Shown piece after piece: positions 48,300 through 55,727 of a DNA stretch of 64,000 nucleotides. Within the stretch, counting starts at the first letter, position 1. The number at the start of each line of letters is the position of its first letter. The stretch covers positions 434,001-498,000 of the forward strand of contig NZ_JAJUBB010000001.1 of assembly GCF_028683135.1 (NCBI RefSeq). The letters are read 5' to 3'. Origin of the DNA: Enterovibrio qingdaonensis. GTDB lineage: Bacteria; Pseudomonadota; Gammaproteobacteria; Enterobacterales; Vibrionaceae. The translations under genes and the position numbers were made by a program. The notes beneath the pieces are model-generated. The model saw only the letters and a list, made by a program, of their open reading frames with translations. It was not told where the DNA came from and ran no database searches.

Positions 48300-50927
48300 C
48301 TATGGCTGAATCACGCTGCCGTATTCGTCAACTTGGATGACATAAATTGATCTGTCACTGCCATTTTCTGCCGAATCTTTACCGTCAAACGTGATGGCAA
48401 AGGCACCTTTGTTACCCACTGGTGTGATATCGAAGTTCAGACTATTGTCGGTGTTATCTTGCCCTGTGAAGGCCAATTGCTTGCCGATTTTGTCACCACC
48501 AGCATTGTATTTCTGAACGCGAACTTCATATCGGCCATTGCTGGCGATTGCAGCCCAAACAATCACGTAGTCCCCAGCAGTACCTACACCAACAACTTTC
48601 GCGGGGCCATGCCCACCCGTCGCTAAGAATTTTTCAACTGCACCGGTGGCGTTACCATCTGCGCCGAAGTGCTGAATGTAGGTGTGCCATTCATTGCTTT
48701 CAATGCCACGCCAAACGACAACAAACTTACCGTCTGTCCCAATCGGTGTGATCGATGGCATATCGTTGGCGGTGGTGCCAGATACACTTAGGGTCTTAAT
48801 TGAATTGCTTACTGGCTGGTTATTGGTCGCATCCATCAAGGCCATTTTGACGACCCCACCCGATGCGCCAACCACTGCGTATTTACTGTTACCAATACTG
48901 ACCACATTCGTCTCTTTATCCGCGTTACCATCTGTACCACCGATATTGAGAGTATGCGTACTGCCAATTTTACTGCCCGCTGAAGACAGCATCATGATGT
49001 TAGTGCCCGTGCCTGTCGAACCGTGACGCCATGAGATGGTGTAGTTGCCATTATCTAATACATTGATTTCTGGAGCAGAGACAATTGGGTAGCCATTTGA
49101 GTTGGCAGAAATTGAGCCAATCGACTGAGCACCACCCACTTTATCGCCATTAATATCCAGTAATTGCATGTACAGTGTGAAATTGTTTGCCCAAACGACC
49201 ACGCTGGTATTGCCCGAATGCGCAGAGGTGACCGATCTGAGTGCGGATGGCCCCAGATCCATCACTGGCCCCATCGTTGCACCATTATGCTCGCTAGGGT
49301 TTGCATAAATAACCTGAGCATAGGAATGTACGGCAAGGCTAGTGCTGTTGTTGTAACCCGTCCACGTCGCCAACATGTCGCCTTTATCGTTCAGCATGGT
49401 GATCTGAGGTGATTCTATTTTCTGCCTGGTGCCGAACGTTAACTCGTCACCTTTGAGCGTACCGTCTGCGTTAAAGCTTTGTAGGTAGACTCTGTTATTC
49501 CCGTGGTAGTTACTATCCCATCCGCGCCAAACGACCGTGTAGCTGCCATCTGGATTGGTGGTGGTCACATACGAGGAGTCATCGGGGGTATTATTGCCAC
49601 TTCCTTCCAACTGCTTAGTACCAGTACCTGAACCATCGTCGTCAGCGATAACAATCGTGGCACTGCTAAGGTCACTCTTGTCATCTTTCGCCCACGCATT
49701 GATGGTGAAGGTCTCGCTATTTTCCGCTGTGCTATCGTTTACGGTAGAAATAGCGATGCGTACCGACGTGATGCCTTTCGGCAAGGTGATTTTTGTCAGA
49801 GTTGAAGATATTGCAGCACTGCCTGTTGTGCCGTCTGAGTAATGCAGCGTGACGGTGTTGAGATAGTCGCTGTTAAGCGCCGCTGTACCGTCGGTAAGAG
49901 ACAAACTGAGTGTCGCCGTCGTGCTTGTCGTTTCACGATCAAAGTTTACTGTCGCATTGGCAATTGAACCTTCAGTCACCGACGCAGAAGCGAGCGTGAT
50001 GCCCGTAACTTCCGGATTTAGCTCGCTTGGGAAAACAGTTTTAGGATAACAGGTGTGATCCTCAGACGTTACTGTTCCCATTGCGGTGATCCTGCTCGGG
50101 AAAAGGCCAACAGGTTTTTTCTCACCAGTAGTTGGATTGAGTCGGAACAGCCAGTTACTGTTTACGTTTCCAGATACATTTTGATTTTTCGCAGCAACCA
50201 ACATTTGCCCGTTCTGATCTAACGTCGCAGCTGTTAAGAAGTCGATATAGTGAAACGCCAATAACGTTTGAGCACCCGTGGTCGTGTTGATTTTGAAAGT
50301 TCGATTATTAGTGACATACAAAAGGTCGCCTTCATAAAATATGAACGCTCCCCAACTGGTAAAGCCACCAAATCGCAGATTGTTATCAAAGCTACCTATT
50401 TGAGTGGTATCGCCTGTATCAGGATCGATTTTGAAAATGTTCATAGCATCTGATGCAAACAGCTCCCCCGTATCCGGGTGAAACGCCATGCGCAAGATTT
50501 GTTTGTTTACTGTGGGCCCAATAGAGTGTGTTCCTGTCTTTGGGTCCATGTAGGCAAGCTGGTATTGCTTGAGCGTTTTGCCGTGAAGATCAAGTCCCGC
50601 AAACTCCTCTTCCGTAAAATCACTTTCTGGAACGGCAACATGAAACGCAGTAGGTTGCGTTGAATTGGTGTAGTAGAGGCGATCTGTAATAGGGTTATAC
50701 GACATCGCAGGCCCGCTAAATTTTGCGCGCGAGTGATACGTAGTACGATTCACCGCATCCGACGTGTAAATGCCCGTCATCTTATCCAGCTCTTGGACAT
50801 CTAAAAGAAGGCCAATGTGGTTACGACCAGCATTCATTGAATAAACGTTACCTGCACAGTTTGCCATCGCTTGCATTGACGTAAGCGCGCCGGCTAGGAC
50901 TGCAATTGAAATCAAAGATTTTTTCAT
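48300..50927 (-). CDS. Exported protein with propeller-like and Calx-beta domains
   Basis: An 875-residue exported protein: signal peptide at 1-22 (ends AMAN), an N-terminal propeller-like part to about 300 (repeated PITDRLYYTN, HPDTGELFASDAMNIFKIDPDTGDTT, NWLFRLNPTTGE units), and a Calx-beta-like domain near 305-430 (VTEGSIANATVNFDRE ... STAENSETFTI). The long C-terminal region (450-875) has repeated YTVVWRGWDSN, ATWTGYN, YTISWRHG, FVVVWRGIESN, YVIVWAA motifs that look like a second beta-propeller. Such proteins are usually surface or matrix proteins binding calcium or polymers. The molecular partner is unknown. It is single, with a 573-base region upstream. Confidence 0.78.
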   Translation of the reverse strand: MKKSLISIAVLAGALTSMQAMANCAGNVYSMNAGRNHIGLLLDVQELDKMTGIYTSDAVNRTTYHSRAKFSGPAMSYNPITDRLYYTNSTQPTAFHVAVPESDFTEEEFAGLDLHGKTLKQYQLAYMDPKTGTHSIGPTVNKQILRMAFHPDTGELFASDAMNIFKIDPDTGDTTQIGSFDNNLRFGGFTSWGAFIFYEGDLLYVTNNRTFKINTTTGAQTLLAFHYIDFLTAATLDQNGQMLVAAKNQNVSGNVNSNWLFRLNPTTGEKKPVGLFPSRITAMGTVTSEDHTCYPKTVFPSELNPEVTGITLASASVTEGSIANATVNFDRETTSTTATLSLSLTDGTAALNSDYLNTVTLHYSDGTTGSAAISSTLTKITLPKGITSVRIAISTVNDSTAENSETFTINAWAKDDKSDLSSATIVIADDDGSGTGTKQLEGSGNNTPDDSSYVTTTNPDGSYTVVWRGWDSNYHGNNRVYLQSFNADGTLKGDELTFGTRQKIESPQITMLNDKGDMLATWTGYNNSTSLAVHSYAQVIYANPSEHNGATMGPVMDLGPSALRSVTSAHSGNTSVVVWANNFTLYMQLLDINGDKVGGAQSIGSISANSNGYPIVSAPEINVLDNGNYTISWRHGSTGTGTNIMMLSSAGSKIGSTHTLNIGGTDGNADKETNVVSIGNSKYAVVGASGGVVKMALMDATNNQPVSNSIKTLSVSGTTANDMPSITPIGTDGKFVVVWRGIESNEWHTYIQHFGADGNATGAVEKFLATGGHGPAKVVGVGTAGDYVIVWAAIASNGRYEVRVQKYNAGGDKIGKQLAFTGQDNTDNSLNFDITPVGNKGAFAITFDGKDSAENGSDRSIYVIQVDEYGSVIQP

Positions 50928-51383
50928 CGGGAAATATACCTATCGTCCATAATATGTGGTTGATGCAAGTACCCCACCCAATGCGCCTTTGAAGTAACGT
51001 TTGGTCATTCAACTCAACTTTCTATTTACTTAAAAAGTGTTGTCTTCTTCGGACACAAGCTTTCCAGAAAGTGGTTACACAAACTTTCCAATGAGTAGTG
51101 GTGCTTGCTAGAGCATATTTCCTTACCCCTAGGCAGGTCTTTCTCATTACTGATACATTTTTTCTTTTTGATGTTTTTTTATCAGACTCTTACCCTACCA
51201 ATGGCGAAAAGGCATGAGATAGGAGTGACGTAAATAAAAGTGAAAGCATGACTAAAGGATGAGGAGACGTTGCAATAGCGATAGGCAGTCTATTTGTTGA
51301 TTCATTTATGAAATAAATTTCCCATAAAAGGTAAAAATGCCCAGAAAAACAGCATAATCATCATCGGCATATGAATTCATACT

Positions 51384-51414
51384 TTTATGCACATAAATGC
51401 GCATTTAATGCATA
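51384..51414. promoter_or_regulatory. 31-base nested palindrome
   Basis: The outer arms TTATGCA (51384-51390) and TGCATAA (51408-51414) flank the perfect core AAATGCGCATTT (51394-51405); one arm has an extra base. This could be a binding site for a dimeric regulator. Its target is unclear: it lies 457 bases upstream of the exported-protein start. Confidence 0.45.
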
Positions 51415-51453
51415 AATAAATACTCGCCTCACTCTTGGGCTGGTACGTTAGAA

Positions 51454-51488
51454 AAGCCGTATATTTCTTTGTCTGAAATATACGGCTT
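51454..51488 (-). terminator. Terminator of the lipase-like gene
   Basis: AAGCCGTATATTTC and its complement form a 14-base perfect stem with a seven-base loop; on the minus strand TTTTC follows. It is 12 bases after the stop at 51501. Confidence 0.85.
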
Positions 51489-51500
51489 CATACACAAACG

Positions 51501-53012
51501 TTAGTGTGGGAGGCAAAAGGGCCAAATTTCTTCAATTTTCAGCTTGGAGGGCATTTGAATTTTGAGCTGTCTGAACAACTTGATGTAGGGTTTGTAGTCA
51601 TCTTGATCCAACGACACCACATTCCTGAGCCCCATGTCTACACACGCCATATAGTGCCCGCTAGTACTACCTGTGTTGCCTGGGAACAGCGAATCCCTCA
51701 GCTTGAGTTTTTCACCAAATCTATCCGTCACTTCAATTTCAGTACCAGGTTGTGGCGCACCGTTTAACCTCAAAGGCTCACCTTTATCAAAGGGGTATTC
51801 TACGGTCAGCATATAACTGCCATGCTTCAGCCAGTCCTGCTCATCTTCTTCACCACAATTTTCTACCCGATACCCTTTATACGGGTCGCCATTAATTTCC
51901 GTCGGGGCCAAGTCTTGGTTTGATGCACTGCCATCTACTTTCATCGCTAAGTAGTCCGGGGGATTATTGGGATCATAATTATCGTAACCTGCCGTATAAA
52001 GCTTTTGCTGATAATCCGTGAGTTGAACAGACGCACTATAGTATTTTTGCAGGTTAAATTTCGGCGTGAGTTTTACTTCCACTAAAAATTCTTTCATGTC
52101 AGGTTTAGTGACACTCAGCAGTTCAGCATTAATGGCAGCAATGACTCTGCCCCTCAAACCTGACGGCGCATTTAAGTAGATGTCGACGTAGTTATGACCC
52201 ACAGGATCAAGCTTGTCGACATGAGATGGCCAATGAAAATTGGTGTTTATATTCCAGCCCGTGAAGAGATCTAATGACGTGATCACGTAGTCTGCATCAG
52301 AGAGAATGTGATTGCCGTTGAGTATGGGAGAAGCTGGCGCAATATGAAGTGCTTTCACGGCGTCTGCGGAGGAATATGCTTTAACATTAATCGCATGCTC
52401 ATACGCTTTGTTCATATAAAGGTTGCCTTGGGAATGTGCCACCAGCACCATTTTGTTTCCTCTCCACATCAAGGAATCTAATATCGCTTGATGCTCTTGC
52501 GTGGTTTGGAGATCAGCTTGATTGTTGTAGAGGAAACTCAGTAGTTGCGTGATGACATCATGACGCTGTTCACTCAGTGCGGCTTGCAAAAGCTTGAAGT
52601 ATCCTGCAAGCACATCACCAAGGTAGTCAAAGAACCCCGAAGACTGCTCGCCACGTAAAATCGCCCAAAAAAGCTCCCAACGTTCTGAAAGAATTTGATC
52701 GTATTCGGCAGAGCGCTGCTCAAAGGTTTCAGCAAAGTCTTCCAACGCGCTGACAAAACCGTTCGCTTTTCCACTTTGGTTATAAGCAAGCACGTATCGC
52801 AGATCTTCTTGGTTATATTGGGTCCCATGACCCAGTGCATATTTCGTTTCTCTTACATTGATTTCCGCTTCAAACCTGTCCGTCAAAACACCATTAAAGA
52901 ACACCACAGCATAGTCTTCATTCTGACAAGTATTCGTATTGGCAGCGCGCACTTGAAATGAAGAAACGGAACAGAAAATCAGGAGAACGCTAACCCATCT
53001 ATTCACATGCAT
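51501..53012 (-). CDS. Exported alpha/beta-hydrolase (lipase-like) protein
   Basis: A 503-residue protein: signal peptide at about 1-23 (ends VRAAN), then a hydrolase-like domain containing the nucleophile motif in LVAHSQGNLYMNKAYEHA near residue 190. The C-terminal 200 residues (from about 300) are a separate beta-rich part with cysteines (ENCGEE, MACVDMG, FCLPH). The start at 53012 (MHVNRW) has GGGGAT upstream; a longer frame begins at 53045. It overlaps the 3' end of the lipoprotein gene upstream by a few bases, so they are co-translated. It may act on surface or extracellular lipids. The catalytic acid and histidine are not certain. Confidence 0.74.
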   Translation of the reverse strand: MHVNRWVSVLLIFCSVSSFQVRAANTNTCQNEDYAVVFFNGVLTDRFEAEINVRETKYALGHGTQYNQEDLRYVLAYNQSGKANGFVSALEDFAETFEQRSAEYDQILSERWELFWAILRGEQSSGFFDYLGDVLAGYFKLLQAALSEQRHDVITQLLSFLYNNQADLQTTQEHQAILDSLMWRGNKMVLVAHSQGNLYMNKAYEHAINVKAYSSADAVKALHIAPASPILNGNHILSDADYVITSLDLFTGWNINTNFHWPSHVDKLDPVGHNYVDIYLNAPSGLRGRVIAAINAELLSVTKPDMKEFLVEVKLTPKFNLQKYYSASVQLTDYQQKLYTAGYDNYDPNNPPDYLAMKVDGSASNQDLAPTEINGDPYKGYRVENCGEEDEQDWLKHGSYMLTVEYPFDKGEPLRLNGAPQPGTEIEVTDRFGEKLKLRDSLFPGNTGSTSGHYMACVDMGLRNVVSLDQDDYKPYIKLFRQLKIQMPSKLKIEEIWPFCLPH

Positions 53013-53568
53013 TATCATGATCCCCAATACTAAAGGCCATTCCATCTGCGACGTTATTGCCTTTCAGGTAATGCAGTGTTCGCGCTTTGGTGTTAAACGT
53101 TAATGCTTGGAGCGTTTTTGATGTTCGTGAAAAGCCCGACCCTAGCGTCTCAGCCATACATTGATGGGACTTTACACTGGTACTGGAGAGTTCTCTTATT
53201 GCATCTTTAGCTTCCGTTTCACTTAAGCTATCCCAATCCACCTTCATTTCATCTTGCAACGCTTTGGCTGTCTGTGTGAGAGCCTTTTTCACTGCGTCGT
53301 CTGCGTTGGTATCGGCGATAATTAAATCAATATCATCTCGCACTCCATTACCATCTTCGTCTTTACCTTCAAGGCTTGAAGTCCTGTCCAGTTGGGGTTC
53401 ATTGCGCGAATAAGACAGTTCCAATTCCTTCTTCACGCTGTCAGCTAACGACACCGCCTGAGGCGGTACTGATGGAGGAGAATCTGGCGAATTGGTTGAG
53501 GGAGAATCTTCACTATTGCATCCCGATAGGAACACAATAAGCAAGGGAAGTAATGAAATCCGTTTCAT
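52999..53568 (-). CDS. Lipoprotein, partner of the lipase-like gene
   Basis: A 189-residue protein with a lipoprotein signal: MKRISLLPLLIVFLSGC, lipobox LSGC with Cys17 as the lipid site, followed by a Ser/Pro-rich linker. The mature part is helical and includes EDGNGVRDDIDLIIADTNADDAVK, a calcium-binding-like acidic stretch with DGNGVRDDID resembling a dockerin/EF-hand loop. The residue after the lipid cysteine is Asn, so the outer membrane is the expected location. It overlaps the lipase-like gene by 14 bases and starts the operon. Lipase chaperones (foldases) are a known neighbour type, but this one does not resemble them. Confidence 0.74.
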   Translation of the reverse strand: MKRISLLPLLIVFLSGCNSEDSPSTNSPDSPPSVPPQAVSLADSVKKELELSYSRNEPQLDRTSSLEGKDEDGNGVRDDIDLIIADTNADDAVKKALTQTAKALQDEMKVDWDSLSETEAKDAIRELSSTSVKSHQCMAETLGSGFSRTSKTLQALTFNTKARTLHYLKGNNVADGMAFSIGDHDNACE

Positions 53569-53697
53569 TTAAACAACTTCTTATGGCTATTGTATCCATC
53601 TAATTTATCGAGATTTTTGCTGGTCATTTGGTTTACTAATGAGACTTTTATACACCTTGTATCTGATCTCTTATACACCTCCCGGCTCTGTAACCTC

Positions 53698-54744
53698 CTA
53701 CATTTTGGCGTCTACAAACCCAACCACATCACGAAAGATTTGGTTGTGCAGCCTTTCCCTTTTTGCGCCCTTTCCATCGAGACAGACTATCCCATCGCCT
53801 GGCACTTCTTGATTTAACAACGCAACTGCTCCTGTTTTACACAACTGCATGAAGCTAAAATGGGCTGCTTGTTCATAGACTTTGTAGCGTCTGATTTGCA
53901 AAGGAATATGTTCTGCGAGGTAACCTGATTCTTGCGCTTGCGGAAGGTCTCCGATGTCGATCCCCGCAGCCAAAATCAATACCGGTGCTTTAATCTTGCT
54001 TAAACTCATTGGTGAAAAACTTCGCGCCATCCCTAAATCCAGGCTCACCACCTTTTTCACTCGATCATCCACAAACCGATTCCGCTCAGGTTCATTTGGC
54101 TGTTTGTTGCTTAACCCTAGTCCGTCAGACAAGCCACATACACGTGGGTTAGGAAAGATTTCGCATTGGATCTTGAACGTTTCTCGGTCGAATTCGGCCC
54201 CTGCCAGTTGCATTACGCTCCATCCGCCTAACGAATGACCAATGGCCGTCACATCTGATGCATCTAACTGGCCTTGCCATGCGCTTGTCTCTAGCATATA
54301 GGTCAACACTCGGCTCAGATCTCTTGGTCTTTGCCACCATTGCGTGGCGCTCTCTTGTGACTGGTCCAAGGTGGTTGTGCCAGGGTGATCGGGCGCGGCA
54401 ACCACATAACCTTGCTGTGCAAATTTATGCGCGAGCCAATTGAGGTTACGCCAACTTCCTCGATAGCCATGAGACATCACTATCAGCGGCGAAGTCGTGT
54501 CTTTGGGCTCCGCATTTTTCACTACATCAGTGCCGACAAACACGACGTTTTCTGCCAATTTGGACATGGGATTTTTCTGCTTGGTCGGATACCAAATGAA
54601 CACACTAAGTGGACGATTGAGATCATCGTTCATTGTGATTTGCGTAAACCCAACGGACTCCGCCTGCACGGTCTGTACGCTAGATATGATAAAAATGAGG
54701 GTCATTAGCAACGGCTTCACGGTAGTTTTCCTTCTGCTCATCAA
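53698..54744 (-). CDS. Exported alpha/beta hydrolase (PAF-acetylhydrolase/dienelactone-hydrolase-like)
   Basis: A 348-residue hydrolase with signal-like N-terminus (MTLIFIISSVQTVQAES). Catalytic features: VMSHGYRGSWRNLNWLAHKF (oxyanion), DHPGTTT, the nucleophile in AIGHSLGGWS near residue 160, an acidic residue in AAGIDIGDLPQ and a histidine in AAHFSFMQLC. It is probably periplasmic. It lies between the lipase-like pair (stop of its gene 130 bases before) and the LolA-like gene across a 172-base gap, so it is likely its own unit. The substrate is unknown; an ester or lactone is expected for the family. Confidence 0.78.
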   Translation of the reverse strand: MMSRRKTTVKPLLMTLIFIISSVQTVQAESVGFTQITMNDDLNRPLSVFIWYPTKQKNPMSKLAENVVFVGTDVVKNAEPKDTTSPLIVMSHGYRGSWRNLNWLAHKFAQQGYVVAAPDHPGTTTLDQSQESATQWWQRPRDLSRVLTYMLETSAWQGQLDASDVTAIGHSLGGWSVMQLAGAEFDRETFKIQCEIFPNPRVCGLSDGLGLSNKQPNEPERNRFVDDRVKKVVSLDLGMARSFSPMSLSKIKAPVLILAAGIDIGDLPQAQESGYLAEHIPLQIRRYKVYEQAAHFSFMQLCKTGAVALLNQEVPGDGIVCLDGKGAKRERLHNQIFRDVVGFVDAKM

Positions 54745-54874
54745 ACTGAGTCTAGAATGACGAAAAGCCAGTAACCACGCGACCTAGAACAGGATCGAGG
54801 ACGTACTAAAACAGGATTCAGGTGCCCGTTTTTCGGTAGCGATAGCGAAAAATGACAATTTTGACGGGATGCGT

Positions 54875-54904
54875 GGGGCATTTAGTGGTGCTCTTAAATG
54901 CCCC
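54875..54904. terminator. Hairpin at the end of the ADO-like operon
   Basis: GGGGCATTTA and TAAATGCCCC with a 10-base loop, 12 bases after the LolA-like stop at 54917. The U-run lies on the plus strand (AATTTTTC); on the minus strand it is poor, so termination efficiency for the operon is uncertain. Confidence 0.55.
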
Positions 54905-54916
54905 AATTTTTCTATG

Positions 54917-55723
54917 CTAACGGGCGAGTGCTTTCAAACGCTGGCTCATAAAGTCCTTCTTCCCATGCGGCTCGCCAAATTGATAATTTGACCATGTCAT
55001 CACGGTTCTTCTCCCGTTCAACTCGTTGGTCATATTTAGATTAAGCGGCCGCCATCGACCATTTTCTGGCAAGGTATATTCTGACAGCACCAAGGTTTTT
55101 TCATGGACACCACGGCGATTATAGAACGCCACTTTCTGCGCTCTGAAATCTTGGGTATCCACCCATATCACCCGCTTGGTGTACCCAGAGTTTTCGTTCT
55201 TGGGATAGGTTTCTATCACTTCGCAGTTCAATGCGCTATCCGGACAGGCTTCTGTTCGCAACCACTTATAGGTGTACTCATCCACTTCTTGTTTTGCCAA
55301 ATCTTCATACGAAAATTCAGACGACACGAACTTCCCTGACACATTTGAGCTGGAAATCCGTTTGGTTCGCGAAGCTGCGGGAAGGTATAACCATTGGTTG
55401 TCATCCTCTGGCTCTGTTTTGGCATGTGTGAGCAGCGCAATCCCTCTCATGTCGCCTGGGGACTCAAACACCAATACGTTGTATTCATTTGGCGTATTAC
55501 CCAAGTCTTCCAAGGTGAGACTGCGAAACGATCGTTTCACTTCACGATTGCCAAGATACAGGATCATTTCTCCATCTGCGCTAGACGTACCATAGCCGCT
55601 GTAGGATTTATCCATTTTCTCGGCAATTGCGCGCCCTTTTGCTCCATCAGAGACGCCGTCATTCGCCGCCACGCTGGTCGAGAGTATCATCTGTACTGCC
55701 AGTATCCATGCTAAATGTCTCAC
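54917..55723 (-). CDS. LolA-like outer-membrane lipoprotein-sorting protein
   Basis: A 268-residue periplasmic protein with signal peptide (MRHLAWILAVQMILSTSVAAN). It is of the LolA-like family (COG2834), a half-barrel carrier for hydrophobic cargo. Visible family parts include MILYLGNREVKRSFRSLTLEDLG, NVLVFESPGDMRGIALLTH, NQWLYLPAASRTKRIS and a late RVIWVDTQDFRAQKVAFYNRRG. It is the last gene of the operon, four bases after the MMPL exporter. MMPL/RND genes are often followed by such carriers, which receive lipid from the pump in the periplasm. Here the cargo is presumably the product of the oxygenase and SDR. Confidence 0.85.
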   Translation of the reverse strand: MRHLAWILAVQMILSTSVAANDGVSDGAKGRAIAEKMDKSYSGYGTSSADGEMILYLGNREVKRSFRSLTLEDLGNTPNEYNVLVFESPGDMRGIALLTHAKTEPEDDNQWLYLPAASRTKRISSSNVSGKFVSSEFSYEDLAKQEVDEYTYKWLRTEACPDSALNCEVIETYPKNENSGYTKRVIWVDTQDFRAQKVAFYNRRGVHEKTLVLSEYTLPENGRWRPLNLNMTNELNGRRTVMTWSNYQFGEPHGKKDFMSQRLKALAR

Positions 55724-55727
55724 GCGC

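Larger units (their letters stand above)
50928..51500. other. Intergenic region with a long palindrome
   Basis: About 570 AT-rich bases upstream of the exported-protein gene. It contains a near-perfect palindrome at 51384-51414 and the terminator of the lipase-like gene at 51454-51488. I see no gene; the rest presumably carries the promoter of the 50927 gene. Confidence 0.55.

Noticed and set aside
51501-53568. Lipase with its foldase (LipA/LipB type)
   Set aside because: The lipoprotein does not show foldase features and the hydrolase motif is AHSQG within a protein of different layout.
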